Positions 41,790 to 50,711 of a stretch of DNA of 64,000 bases are shown here, piece by piece; positions within the stretch are counted from its first letter, which is position 1, and every line of letters starts with the position of its first letter. Location of the stretch: positions 5,766,001 through 5,830,000 of the forward strand of contig OY760226.1 of the NCBI GenBank assembly GCA_963663395.1, given 5' to 3'. Source of the stretch: Azophilus sp963663395 (GTDB lineage: Bacteria > Pseudomonadota > Gammaproteobacteria > Pseudomonadales > Azotimanducaceae). A model generated the notes under the pieces. That model saw only the letters and a program-made list of their open reading frames with translations, did not search any database and had not been told where the DNA came from. A program made the translations under genes and the position numbers.

Positions 41790-42308
41790 CGGGGACCTTC
41801 AGAACGCAGAAGACCTCAAGGATTTCGAGCGCTCGATCCGTGGCCACAGCACGGTTCACCCGCCACTCGGCGCGCAAGGTGCTTGTCCGCCCGCCCGGGC
41901 ATGGGTGCCAAAAGGAAGGCCACAAGATTGGTGACTTTGCGTAAGGCGAATTGAATTCCGTTCAGGAGCGGCGGCGTCGGCCTTGCAGACCGGGGACGCT
42001 GGACGGCGAGGGGCGTTGGCGTTGTAGCCGGAATGATCCCCGTCACTAGGTGGCCAACGGCGGCCAAAGCGGTCGACCGTGCCTTGTGCGTCCCTTTGAG
42101 TCGCAGTCCGGTGAGGACGTTTCGCAGGTGGACGGCACCTGCCCTGTTTTCTGAACGCGACCGCCGCAGCCAACGGTTGCAGCGTCGCTCCCGCTCGGTG
42201 GCGGCCAAGACCGCACCCGACCTGTTCCGCCCCTCGATTCGGGCACGTCGTGCGATTAGACTGGCCAGCATGTCTCATTCCATATTCCCGAGGCCGGGGA
42301 AAGTTCCA
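41790..42308. other. 520 bp without a recognisable gene
   Basis: Nothing supported on either strand, except that the following gene could begin at an ATG at 42270. Confidence 0.4.
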
Positions 42309-42812
42309 ATGGCCGCAAGTCTCCGTGAAGTGCGGTGTCCCCGTTTCCGCAGCGTCATGGCGCCTGTCTTGGCAATGACGACGGTGACCATCGTCACGTT
42401 GGCCGCCACTGCGGCAACGGTTGCATCGGAGGATCCAATGGCTTCGATGCAGCCCGGGGAGGAGCTGGTTCGCATCAGCTGTGCCGCACTGAAGCACCGA
42501 GGTCAGTGCAACTACGTCGGGCAGGAGGTCTATGTTCACAACCTCGTTCCCAATGCCTCGGTCCGGGTGAGTGTCGAAACGCGGCGCCCGCGGTGGTCAA
42601 GCACCGACGACGCGGAATTCGAGCCCGAACGATTCGTGTTCGATCTCGACGCAGGCGACAGCGAGCACGTCGGCTGCACGCGTAGCGATGACTCCTCCCA
42701 CCCGATCTCGCAATTCAGGATCGCGGGTTGTGAGGTGATCTGTCCGCACCGGCAGCGGTTCGGACAGAGTCCGTCACCACAACCCGGCACCCTGGAGGGT
42801 GCCCAACCCTGA
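42309..42812 (+). CDS. Small secreted protein, Cys-containing, unknown
   Basis: This protein of about 167 residues has an N-terminal hydrophobic segment (AMTTVTIVTLAATAATVASE) that reads as a signal peptide. The mature part is beta-rich and acidic, with SCAALKHRGQCNYVGQEVYV and five Cys, probably paired in the periplasm. There is no known family. The ATG at 42309 is my choice; an in-frame ATG at 42270 would add 13 residues. No operon partner is visible. Confidence 0.5.
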   Translation: MAASLREVRCPRFRSVMAPVLAMTTVTIVTLAATAATVASEDPMASMQPGEELVRISCAALKHRGQCNYVGQEVYVHNLVPNASVRVSVETRRPRWSSTDDAEFEPERFVFDLDAGDSEHVGCTRSDDSSHPISQFRIAGCEVICPHRQRFGQSPSPQPGTLEGAQP

Positions 42813-43095
42813 GTAATCCCGGCCGCGCCGGTCTTGACGTGGCGGCTGGTGCCCTGACCATGGCGTGTCGACCGATCTCGTCGGTGAAGATGTCGTCTTC
42901 GACGCGGCCGTCAACCGCCGACTCAAGACGGTTGAGGACGTCGGCTAGGGGCTCACCACCGGCCATAAGCAGCGTGGCGAAACCCTGAAGCGCCTTCTTC
43001 ACCACAACCCGCTTCCTGATCGACGCACGGCCACCGGCCGTGATCTCGCCACCGCATTGGATCAGGTTCTGCGGACCGGGCCGACGGCTGTTCAT
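42715..43095 (-). CDS. Possible small protein (126 aa), unknown
   Basis: Residues about 1-85 read like a real soluble alpha/beta protein (NLIQCGGEITAGG, RKRVVVKKALQGFATLLMAG, VLNRLESAVDGRVEDDIFTD). The last 40 residues turn basic and disordered and overlap the end of the preceding plus-strand gene. It may be the remaining front part of a gene cut by the transposon insertion. I do not recognise the family. Confidence 0.3.
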   Translation of the reverse strand: MNSRRPGPQNLIQCGGEITAGGRASIRKRVVVKKALQGFATLLMAGGEPLADVLNRLESAVDGRVEDDIFTDEIGRHAMVRAPAATSRPARPGLLRVGHPPGCRVVVTDSVRTAAGADRSPHNPRS

Positions 43096-43283
43096 GGCGC
43101 CATGCCCCTAACCCATCTTTACCAAGAACCCCGTGATTTTCGCCCGATCTTGCCGTGATTGACGGTTTTGGGGTCGGCAACTCGTTGTTTTCCGGTTCCT
43201 GGCGGGGTGGATTGGTTGATGTAGTGCCATAATAAATAGATTAGTGTTGACATGCGTGGCCGGCCCGGCTACCGTCACCACCC
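42813..43283. other. 470 bp upstream of the IS1634-type transposase
   Basis: This stretch should contain the left end of the insertion element. A 13-base sequence ATGTAGTGCCATA at 43219-43231 recurs after the transposase. A minus-strand frame from 43095 has a plausible start (RKRVVVKKALQGFATLLMAG) and is listed separately. Confidence 0.4.
43219..43231 (+). repeat. 13-bp direct repeat, left copy, flanking the transposase gene
   Basis: ATGTAGTGCCATA is repeated exactly at 45123-45135, in the same orientation, on the other side of the transposase gene. It may be a target duplication or an internal repeat of the element. No matching inverted terminal repeats could be settled by eye. Confidence 0.6.
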
Positions 43284-45095
43284 ATGTTCATCCGCCGTAC
43301 CCTCACCCGCCGCACCGGCGGCCAGGACTACCACTCCCACCGCCTCGTGCACAGTCAGCGCGACGGCGCCAAGGTCCGCCAGCGCACGTTGTTGAACCTC
43401 GGTAGCGATTTCGACCTGCCCAAAGCGGAATGGCCAGAGCTCTGCCGGCGCATCGACGAGATCTTGAACGGCCAGGCGCCGCTCATCGACGATACGCCGG
43501 CTGCCGTCGAGGAAGAAGCGCAACGGATCGCCGCACAACTGCTGGCCCGCGGCCGGGCGGGGGACGCCGAAGCGGTGCGTGATCCGGTCCATGTGGATGC
43601 GGCGTCGCTCGAGTTGACGCGCCCGCGCAGTGTGGGCGTCGAGCAGGTGGGGCTGTGGGCGGTCGAGCGGTTGGGCCTGATGGAGTTGCTGTCGACCCTG
43701 GGCATCAACGCGTCGCTGTGCACGGCGGCGGTGGCCTCGATCGTGGCGCGGCTGGCGTATCCGGCCTCGGAGCGGGCCACGCACGCCTGGCTGCGCGAGC
43801 GCAGTGCCTTAGGGGAGTTACTGGGTGTGGACTTCGAGACCATGGGGGCGATGCAGTTGTACCGGGCCTCGGATGCCTTGGTGGCACACCGCGAAGCGAT
43901 CGAGGCGCATCTGTTCGACCGTGCCATGGATCTATTCGACCTGACGCCGACGGTGACGCTCTACGATCTGACCAACACCTATTATGAGGGCGATGTAGCG
44001 GATCAGCCCGAGGCGCGGCGGGGTCATTCGAAGGAGAAGCGCAGCGACTGCAAGTTACTCACCCTGGGGCTGGTGCTGGACGGGGGTGGTTTTGTGCGGC
44101 GTTCCCGGGTGTTTGCGGGCAACGTCAAGGAAGACCGGACACTTTCCGGCATGCTGGACGCGCTCGGGGCACCGCCGGGGTCGCGGGTGGTGCTCGACCG
44201 GGGCATCGCCACCGAGCAACAGGTCGACTGGCTGAAGGCGAACGGGTACCGCTACATCGTGGTCTCGCGCGAGCGCAAGCGCCGCTTCGAGCCCGAGGCG
44301 GCACTCGCCCATCGCACCCGCAGCGGCGGGGTGGTGCATCTCGAGAAGGTGGACGATGCCGAGGCGGGCGAGGTGCGCTTGTACTGTTATTCCGAGCAGC
44401 GTGCCGAGAAGGAGCGCGGCATGGCCAAGCGGTTTGCGCAACGCCTGGAGCGGGACCTCGATGCGATCAACGAGGGGCTGTCGCGGCCGCGCACGCAGAA
44501 GAAGCCGGAAAAGATCTGGAAACGCATCGGTCGGCTGGTGGAGAAGAGCCGCGGTGTCGGCCAACACTATGACATCACGGTGGCAACCGACGAGAGCGGC
44601 AAACGGGCCGTGGCGGTGATCTACCGCCGCAACCCGGTGGCCGGGACGATGCTCACCCATCCGGGCGTCTATTGCCTGCGCAGCAACGAGACCGACTGGA
44701 GTGAAGAGCGCCTGTGGCGCACCTTCACCCTGCTCACGGATGTCGAGGCGGTGTTCCGTTCCCTGAAATCCGAACTGGGCCTGCGCCCCATCCATCATCG
44801 CAAGCCGCGCCGTGCCGAGGGTCATCTGTTCATCACGGTGATCGCCTACCAACTGGTCCAGGTGATTCGCACCCGTCTGGCCGAGCGCGGCGACGAGTCC
44901 AACCGCACGGCGAGCTGGACGACGCTCAAACGGATTCTCGGCGGCCGCCAGCGGGTGACCGCAACGTTCAAGCGCGCCGACGGACGCACGCTGCATGTGC
45001 GCAAGGCGACGCGCCCGGAACCGCAGCAGAAGGCCATCCTCGATGCCTTGGGCATCGCCTCCTCAGCCGGGGGGACACACCAGGCGGTCGTCTGA
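43284..45095 (+). CDS. IS1634-family transposase
   Basis: This 603-residue DDE transposase has an N-terminal helix-rich domain opening FIRRTLTRRTGG and an RNase H-like core. Landmarks are YDLTNTYYEGD (first Asp) near residue 228, VVLDRGIATEQQVDWL (second Asp) near 302, and the late LTDVEAVFRSLKSELGLRPI (Glu region), followed by HRKPRRAEGHLFITVIAYQL. Length and motifs fit the IS1634 family. The frame is intact with no visible damage, so the element may still be active. A weak stem-loop with a T-run follows at 45157-45185. Confidence 0.92.
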   Translation: MFIRRTLTRRTGGQDYHSHRLVHSQRDGAKVRQRTLLNLGSDFDLPKAEWPELCRRIDEILNGQAPLIDDTPAAVEEEAQRIAAQLLARGRAGDAEAVRDPVHVDAASLELTRPRSVGVEQVGLWAVERLGLMELLSTLGINASLCTAAVASIVARLAYPASERATHAWLRERSALGELLGVDFETMGAMQLYRASDALVAHREAIEAHLFDRAMDLFDLTPTVTLYDLTNTYYEGDVADQPEARRGHSKEKRSDCKLLTLGLVLDGGGFVRRSRVFAGNVKEDRTLSGMLDALGAPPGSRVVLDRGIATEQQVDWLKANGYRYIVVSRERKRRFEPEAALAHRTRSGGVVHLEKVDDAEAGEVRLYCYSEQRAEKERGMAKRFAQRLERDLDAINEGLSRPRTQKKPEKIWKRIGRLVEKSRGVGQHYDITVATDESGKRAVAVIYRRNPVAGTMLTHPGVYCLRSNETDWSEERLWRTFTLLTDVEAVFRSLKSELGLRPIHHRKPRRAEGHLFITVIAYQLVQVIRTRLAERGDESNRTASWTTLKRILGGRQRVTATFKRADGRTLHVRKATRPEPQQKAILDALGIASSAGGTHQAVV

Positions 45096-45122
45096 GAGGG
45101 GTAACCAGCAAGCGGGGCACGA

Positions 45123-45135
45123 ATGTAGTGCCATA
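45123..45135 (+). repeat. 13-bp direct repeat, right copy, flanking the transposase gene
   Basis: Identical to the copy at 43219-43231 (ATGTAGTGCCATA). The two copies bracket the transposase gene, 1.9 kb apart, in direct orientation. Confidence 0.6.
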
Positions 45136-45156
45136 CGCGCGATTCGGTCAACCTAA

Positions 45157-45185
45157 GTTGTTGAGATACAACAGTTTATTTTTTT
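45157..45185 (+). terminator. Weak rho-independent terminator after the transposase
   Basis: GTTGT, loop TGAGAT, ACAAC forms a 5-bp stem, followed within two bases by GTTTATTTTTTT. The stem is short and AT-rich, so termination would be modest. Confidence 0.4.
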
Positions 45186-45199
45186 CGTTGTGGAGTCAA

Positions 45200-46018
45200 G
45201 GGCTGGCGCGCCGACCTTATGTCACGTTTCCAGCCCCTGCTCCCCGAACCCGGCGTGCCGATTTCCGGCACCGGGCTCTCCAGCAGGATCATGCGCCTCG
45301 CACACGGATCGCCGGGGCGAAACGGATACGCAGGTGATCGGTGAATTCCGACATCGTCTACGGATGCTGCACGGCGCCCGCTCTGCGTAGTGTCGCCTGT
45401 CCGGCGAGCCATCGAGCCTGTTCACGCCTCGACAGCATCGAGCCCTTACGGCTCGGCTCCTTCGCTTATGCATGGGATGCTTCCGGAATCCTTGCCCTTT
45501 CGCGGGGTCCAGGCATTGCCACTCCCGCCAGCCTTCTTCCTTCCGACATCGCTCCTCGCCTGAGGCCCCTTTCCTCGACCGGCATTACCCGGCGTCTTCA
45601 GTACTACGAGCCTCTCCGCCACCCTGCCGGCCCGGCCTGCCCCTCGCGGGATTCCGGTTGGTGCGTGCACACCACCGACAGGGTTTCCCGTGTTGCATCC
45701 ATCCCCCTCCTACATGCGTGCCACCGCCAATACCCCGGCGGAACCGGCTGGTGCGTCCGTCGCTCGCTTCCCTGCCGATGGCAGCCTTCCCCGTATTACC
45801 GCCGGGTCGGCTTCCGCATTACCCTTTTCGAGGCCTGCTCAGCGTTCACTCGCGTTGCGGCCCGCATGTTCGCTAAACCGCCCATGGCGGTCCTTTTCTT
45901 CGGAGTGCTTCAGACGATGTCGTTACCTCCTTCGCCCGCTCCGACTGCTACCGGCTGGAGCGACAATTGCCGGGCGGGATTCGCACCCGCTGAGGAATGA
46001 AGCCTTTGCACGGCGCAC
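45200..46018 (-). ncRNA. ORF-less group II intron
   Basis: On the minus strand the sequence begins GTGCGCC at 46018, the typical group II 5' boundary, and runs through a GC-rich, heavily self-complementary domain I region. Near the 3' end (45244-45278) is a clear domain V: an 8-bp stem GAGCCCGG/CCGGGTTC including the catalytic AGC, a 2-base CG bulge on the 3' strand, and an upper stem TGCCG/CGGCA capped by a GAAA-containing loop. Domain VI follows as GGGCTGG pairing with CCAGCCC. Only about 800 bases separate the ends and no reverse transcriptase is encoded, so the intron could move only with help from elsewhere. The 3' splice point near 45200 is approximate. Plus-strand frames here (such as one with TATGWSDNCRAGFAP) are reversed intron sequence, not proteins. 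Confidence 0.75.
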
Positions 46019-46634
46019 GGTAAACTCGGGCTAACTGACGCAGGTCACGGACGACGTTCCACGGCCGCAGTGTGTCGATACCGTTGTCCGGACACTCGGC
46101 GACCCGCCCACGCGCCCGGCGCGGATGCGCTTGTCGTTTGCAGCCGCTCGAGGTCGCGGCAGCGACGCGCGTCCAGCTGGCAGCCGCCCGATCGCCGCTG
46201 CGTCGAAGCCGGCGAACGGACAGGTCCTGCGCCACACCACAACCGGCCCGGGTTGCCGCTGTGCGGCATTGTCGCCACTCCCATGCCGGCCGTTGACACG
46301 CGCAACAGCGGGTCTGCATCGGCCAACGGCGCCAGCGCACACCGGGTGGCCAGTGCCAGCCTCCTCTTCGACAGCCGCGGACCCCATCCTCGATGCGGTC
46401 GAGCACAACCAAACGGGCCACCACTCCCAAGAAAACTGCACGTCGGGTCGTGTGAGCACGAAAATGCAGATCATCGCCGCGGCCCCGGCACCCATTTGTG
46501 CCGATTGCCTGACCATCGAACCGGTGACCAGGACGGCCGCCTACGCCCGTCTGTTGACGGTTCAGCCATCCGTGTTCGAGGGGTTGATCCCGGCGAAGAC
46601 CGATGTGTCAGCTGCAACGAACACAAGAACCGCG
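46019..46634. other. 615 bp without a recognisable gene
   Basis: This is exon-side DNA upstream of the intron. No convincing frame exists on either strand. Confidence 0.4.
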
Positions 46635-46943
46635 TCAAGGCGACTCTTTGACCTCGACCGCCACCGGCTCCAATTCCGTTGGCTCCGGCGTACAGAACGC
46701 GCCATGATCCACCTCGGTCCGACCGAACTCCAACCCGGGATAGACCGCCACGCAGAGCGCCCCGGACAGCTGGTAGTCGAACGTAATCATCCAGATGGAC
46801 CATCGCCCGCCGGGTTTGCGCTGGTAGATGCAGGCGCGCCGCCCTTCTTCGGGCGGCTCGACCGCGATGTAGGAACTGTCGTAGCCGATGCGCTCCAACC
46901 CGGCGCAGGCTGTTGCGAGGGCAAAGACTAAGGCATTGACCAC
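46635..46943 (-). CDS. Small putative lipoprotein (102 aa)
   Basis: The protein starts at a GTG with GGGAGG correctly spaced upstream. Its N-terminus is a short hydrophobic signal ending ALATAC, an acceptable lipobox with Cys at residue 13. The mature part (GYDSSYIAVEPPEEGRRACI, then GGRWSIWMITFDYQLSG) looks folded, with two Cys that may pair. It ends acidic. It is a lone gene in gene-poor DNA and I do not recognise the family. Confidence 0.55.
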   Translation of the reverse strand: MVNALVFALATACAGLERIGYDSSYIAVEPPEEGRRACIYQRKPGGRWSIWMITFDYQLSGALCVAVYPGLEFGRTEVDHGAFCTPEPTELEPVAVEVKESP

Positions 46944-47350
46944 GATCGCATCCTCCCCATTGAGGCCATCCTATCACCCATCCTGATGGGGCGTTTCGGC
47001 CCCGAACGTTTCGATCCAGACTTGCAAAAGTCGGGCGACGGTCCCCGCTTGGTCTGTCAAGGGGTGCTGCGGTCCAGCCGAGCAGCACAGACTGCGACGG
47101 TCTTGTCCAAGCCCCTCAATGCATCTGCGCCGGCGCGTCGAAGAACAACTTCCCCGGAGGGATTCTCAAGGCGCATGCCCGACTCCTCGTCCGGCCGGTC
47201 CCGCACGGTTCCGCGGGGCGCGGATGACGTCCATCGCCGCCTCGAACGCGCCACGAATGCACCGCTGCCACAAGCCGGCCGTATCCGCCGTGAGGGCTCG
47301 TGCCTGCGCCGCCACACCGACGGGACAGCACGCGCACCGCACACGCCCGC
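46944..47350. other. 407 bp without a recognisable gene
   Basis: Nothing supported; only short Arg-rich frames. Confidence 0.4.
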
Positions 47351-48187
47351 TCACCCCTTGACGAAGGCTTCGTACTCCGCTGCAAAATCGGGGTGCCAGC
47401 GCGACAGCGCCGGACGATTCCGGATGATGTCGTCCGCGTTCCATTGGATGCGTCGATTGTCCAGCTCGCGCGGCGTGTCGCCGTCCGGGCAAAGAACGTA
47501 GAAGTCGCCGCGCCCGAGCGACCCGATCATGTAGTCCACCACCTGTTCCGGCGACCAGGCGCCCGCCGATTTCTCGGCGACAAACCGCGCGATCATGTTG
47601 GAGTAGGTGAAACCCGGAACCAGGAGGTGCACGGAAATCGGGCAGTCTCTCCGCTGCCGGAGCGCGTGGGCGAGGCTCTGCGTGTACGCCAGTACGGCCG
47701 CCTTCGAGAGATTGTAGGCGTAGCCGCCCGGGGGATTGGTGATGCCCTGTTTGGAGCCGGTGTTGATGATCGCCACCGACTCGTTTGCCTCGAGCATGGC
47801 AGGCACGAACGCCTGGCATCCATAGATGATGCCCCACAGGTTGACGTCGACCTGTCTTCTCCAGGTCGCCAGGTCTTCCCAGGGATCCGGTCGGCCCAGC
47901 GCGGCACCGGCGTTGTTCATCAGGCAGTGCACGGCACCGAAACGATCGAGAGCGTTGGCCCGCAGTCGTTCGATCTGCCCGGCGTCCGAAACGTCGCAAC
48001 GCAGGGTGGCGAGCGTACCCGGTCGCTTGGGCAATGCACGGATCGCCGCACGGATCGCGGCCTCGTCCCTGTCGGCGACCAGGACGTTCATTCCGGCGTT
48101 CAGAAAACGTCGGGCCGCAGCCAGTCCGATGCCGTTGGCTCCCCCGGTGATGACGGCGGTTTTGTCCGGCTCAAGCCATGGAATCAC
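47351..48187 (-). CDS. Short-chain dehydrogenase/reductase (SDR)
   Basis: This 278-residue classical SDR has the cofactor motif TGGANGIG near residue 15, NNAG near 95, a Ser in IINTGSKQG and the catalytic YxxxK in YAYNLSKAAV near 160. It should be an NAD(P)-dependent oxidoreductase acting on an unknown alcohol or ketone. I favour the GTG at 48187, because AGGAG lies nine bases ahead and the Rossmann fold begins soon after. An ATG at 48217 would add ten residues without a ribosome-binding site. The C-terminus (RIQWNADDIIRNRPALSRWH) is longer than the minimal fold. No pathway partners are adjacent. Confidence 0.9.
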   Translation of the reverse strand: MIPWLEPDKTAVITGGANGIGLAAARRFLNAGMNVLVADRDEAAIRAAIRALPKRPGTLATLRCDVSDAGQIERLRANALDRFGAVHCLMNNAGAALGRPDPWEDLATWRRQVDVNLWGIIYGCQAFVPAMLEANESVAIINTGSKQGITNPPGGYAYNLSKAAVLAYTQSLAHALRQRRDCPISVHLLVPGFTYSNMIARFVAEKSAGAWSPEQVVDYMIGSLGRGDFYVLCPDGDTPRELDNRRIQWNADDIIRNRPALSRWHPDFAAEYEAFVKG

Positions 48188-48562
48188 GATGCGTTTCTCC
48201 TGGTTCGTTCTGGCCATGGCCGGGCAACGCCGCGGCCAAGCGCCGCAAACGCACACGTCGTACGCGCGTTTGCGTTCCGAGTCGTCCCGGCACCCACCCG
48301 CCGGACCCAGCAATGGCCGCGGCAACCAAGGGGCCGATCCTCGGGGTTCGGGAAACCCATCCCGACACTGGCGGATGCTGGCCTCCGTTCCTGCCAGCAC
48401 ACGAGGTTGCGATCGTATCAGGTGGGCGCGCGGACGAGAACACGCGCCGTAAAGCAGGCCTCGTCGCCCAACCCCGGGACGGGGAGAAGAGGAATGGCGT
48501 TGGCGCGGCGCGCCCGAGGCCACTGATGATCGGATCGACGACGTCATGGTGGCGTTTGGCGT
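48188..48562. other. 375 bp without a recognisable gene
   Basis: This is the upstream region of the SDR gene. The SDR frame remains open through it but has no plausible start there. Confidence 0.4.
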
Positions 48563-49156
48563 TCAGCCGGGTTCCGGGGCGCTCGCACAGCGTGCTTCGA
48601 GGATGTCGGCGAGCGCCTGGGCGGTAACCGGACCGACCTGCCGGGCACAGACGCGGCCGAAGGAATCGACTCGAAGGACATACGCCTGGTCGGCGTCGTC
48701 GACCGTCGCCAGGGCGCGCCAAAAGACGTCGCCGTGTTCGACGATCCGGTACTTGCCTTGCCTCTCTTTGGGAACGCCGCTGCGGATTGCTCTGCGTATC
48801 ATTCCGCGGACCAGCCGGGGCGTACGGGCCAACACGATGACGTTATAAAACCGCAGGCACCCTCCAGGCACGTGCGATCGGCGGGCCAGGGCCGCGTTGA
48901 GCTGGTGGGTCCAGCCCTCCATTTGCCGGCTGGATCCACGGCCGAAGGCGAGCACCAACACCGCGCCGTCCACCGGATCCAGTTCGATGGGTGCGGCAGC
49001 GCCGTCGAGCGTGCGCGTTGGCTGCGCGGCGATTGATGCCTCAGGGGGTTGGGCAACGGCGACGAGGCTGAACAGACCGATGGCGCAAGCCGCAACGAGG
49101 TGGTCGATCTTCCCTTGAAGACGAACGTCCGCCCAGACCTGCCTATCCGTCGCCAT
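48563..49156 (-). CDS. Secreted protein, possibly thioredoxin-like fold
   Basis: This 197-residue protein has a signal peptide (hydrophobic core about 18-35, LVAACAIGLFSLVAVAQ). The mature part has strands AVLVLAFGRGSSRQMEGW, RFYNVIVLARTPRLV, then GDVFWRALATVDDADQAYVL and FGRVCARQVGP. This order of strands resembles the secreted thioredoxin-like or ATP10-like fold, but no CxxC is present, so it is not a disulfide enzyme. The ATG at 49156 is the only start that yields a signal peptide. It lies 375 bases upstream of the SDR gene on the same strand. Confidence 0.55.
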   Translation of the reverse strand: MATDRQVWADVRLQGKIDHLVAACAIGLFSLVAVAQPPEASIAAQPTRTLDGAAAPIELDPVDGAVLVLAFGRGSSRQMEGWTHQLNAALARRSHVPGGCLRFYNVIVLARTPRLVRGMIRRAIRSGVPKERQGKYRIVEHGDVFWRALATVDDADQAYVLRVDSFGRVCARQVGPVTAQALADILEARCASAPEPG

Positions 49157-49676
49157 CGTCACCCCAGTCCAAACCTGCAGTGAGTCGTCGGCGGAAGTCC
49201 CCGGGCCGCCGAGCGGCCCCTGCGCGCGCAAGCATAGCTCAGTTTGTCCGTGCCCATCTCGTCGGGCGATAGGCCGGGGACGGCGGCGTCGGCATACTCG
49301 CGCTTCCGCGCCACGCTCTTCCGGTCCGGATTGATCGGGCGGGTTGGGGACCGGCGTCGTCCGAGTCGGTGTGAGCCGCTGGACGCGTGACGGTCCGGCT
49401 CCGTAGAGAATCTGCTGGGCCGGTCGCCGAGGCGAAGGGTCTCCAGCACGCGCACGCGCCGGGACATCCTCAAGCGCCAGCGACAGCTTCGGCGAATGCG
49501 GGCGCCCGCTCACGTGCCGCGTGGCCGACGTCGAGCCCGGCCGGCGACAGCGCCAACCGCACTGACGTCGAATGACGTTTGGTTGAGGGCTGCCTCGCTT
49601 GACGGAAAGCGTCACCATAAACTATTAAGTGGGCTGTCCACGACACCGGTTGTTCGGGTTGCTCAAGGAGGTCATC
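49157..49676. other. 520-bp divergent intergenic region
   Basis: No gene is recognisable. It carries the putative promoter of the nitronate monooxygenase-like gene at its right end. Confidence 0.4.
49599..49628 (+). promoter_or_regulatory. Putative sigma-70 promoter for the monooxygenase-CoA transferase operon
   Basis: TTGACG at 49599-49604 is followed, 18 bases on, by TATTAA at 49623-49628. Transcription would start near 49635, about 42 bases ahead of the GTG at 49677. Confidence 0.4.
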
Positions 49677-50696
49677 GTGGGGTCAAGTTCGCAGCCATTG
49701 CCCAGTCAACCGTCGGGTGACGGTGGTGCCTCGCCCGCCGTGAATCTGCCGTTTGATTTCGCCGACCGGCTGAGAATCCCGCTCATCGTGGCGCCGATGT
49801 TCCTGGTGTCCTGCCCGGCGCTGGCCGTCGCCGCCTGCCGGGTCGGCGTCATCGGCACCTTTCCGGCCCATTCCACCAGGACGCGCGAGGACTTTGCCGG
49901 CTGGCTGAAGGAAACCGAGGCCGAGCTGGCGCGAGCCGAGTCCGATGGGAAAGCGCCCGCGCCTTACGCGGTGAATCTGGTGGTGCATCGCAGCAACCTG
50001 CGGATGCGCGGCGACCTGGAACTCTGCGTGGCGCACCGGGTGCCCATCGTCTTGACCTCGAAGGGCGCGCCCATGGAGGTGTTCGACCGCATCCATGCCT
50101 ATGGGGGGGTGGCGTTTCACGACGTGGCCTCGCGGCGGCACGCCGAGAAGGCACTGGAGGCGGGCGCGGACGCCCTCATCGCCGTGTGCGGCGGCGCCGG
50201 TGGCCATACCGGGACCATCAACCCCTTTGCCCTGGTCAACGAAATCCGTGAAATCACCGACAAGCCCATCGTCCTCGCCGGCGGCATGAGCTGCGGCAAG
50301 GACATACTGGCCGCCGAGGCCATGGGTGCGGCGCTGGTTTACATGGGCACCCGGTTCATTGCGACCCACGAGTCGCTGGCGCCGGGCGATTACCACCACG
50401 CGCTCATCGACGGCAGGGCGACCGATATCTACTTTACGGCGGCGCTCGACGGCGCGCCGGCGAATTTTCTGGCGCCGAGTCTGCTTGCGGCCGGAATCGA
50501 TCTGGACAGACTGGCGGTTACGCCGCCGGGGGAGATCGTCAGCCCGACGCGGGCGAAGAAACGCTACAAGGGCATCTGGTCGGCGGGCCACGGCGTCGGC
50601 GCGACCCGGGAAGTGGTGTCGGCCACCGTGCTCTGCGAGCAGATCGTAGCCGAGTACGAGGCGGCCCGGCGGGCTTTCGCCCGCCGGATCGCCTGA
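49677..50696 (+). CDS. Nitronate monooxygenase-like flavoenzyme
   Basis: This 339-residue FMN-dependent TIM-barrel protein of the nitronate monooxygenase/2-nitropropane dioxygenase family has IPLIVAPMFLVSCPALAVAA near the N-terminus, GVAFHDVASRRHAEKALEAG, the flavin-phosphate region VCGGAGGHTGTINPFALV and IVLAGGMSCGKDILAAEAMG, then YMGTRFIATHES. The His in GGHTG is at the place of the catalytic base in this family. The GTG start is fixed by AAGGAGG seven bases upstream. The CoA transferase gene follows after 15 bases, so the substrate may be a CoA-linked or nitro compound; neither can be shown. Confidence 0.88.
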   Translation: MGSSSQPLPSQPSGDGGASPAVNLPFDFADRLRIPLIVAPMFLVSCPALAVAACRVGVIGTFPAHSTRTREDFAGWLKETEAELARAESDGKAPAPYAVNLVVHRSNLRMRGDLELCVAHRVPIVLTSKGAPMEVFDRIHAYGGVAFHDVASRRHAEKALEAGADALIAVCGGAGGHTGTINPFALVNEIREITDKPIVLAGGMSCGKDILAAEAMGAALVYMGTRFIATHESLAPGDYHHALIDGRATDIYFTAALDGAPANFLAPSLLAAGIDLDRLAVTPPGEIVSPTRAKKRYKGIWSAGHGVGATREVVSATVLCEQIVAEYEAARRAFARRIA

Positions 50697-50711
50697 ACAG
50701 GGGGCGCCAGC

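Noticed and set aside
45341..46034. Long plus-strand frames with Cys/Pro/Arg-rich translations
   Set aside because: They lie antisense to the group II intron and reflect its GC-rich structure; I recall the same peptide types as a common mis-annotation of reversed introns.
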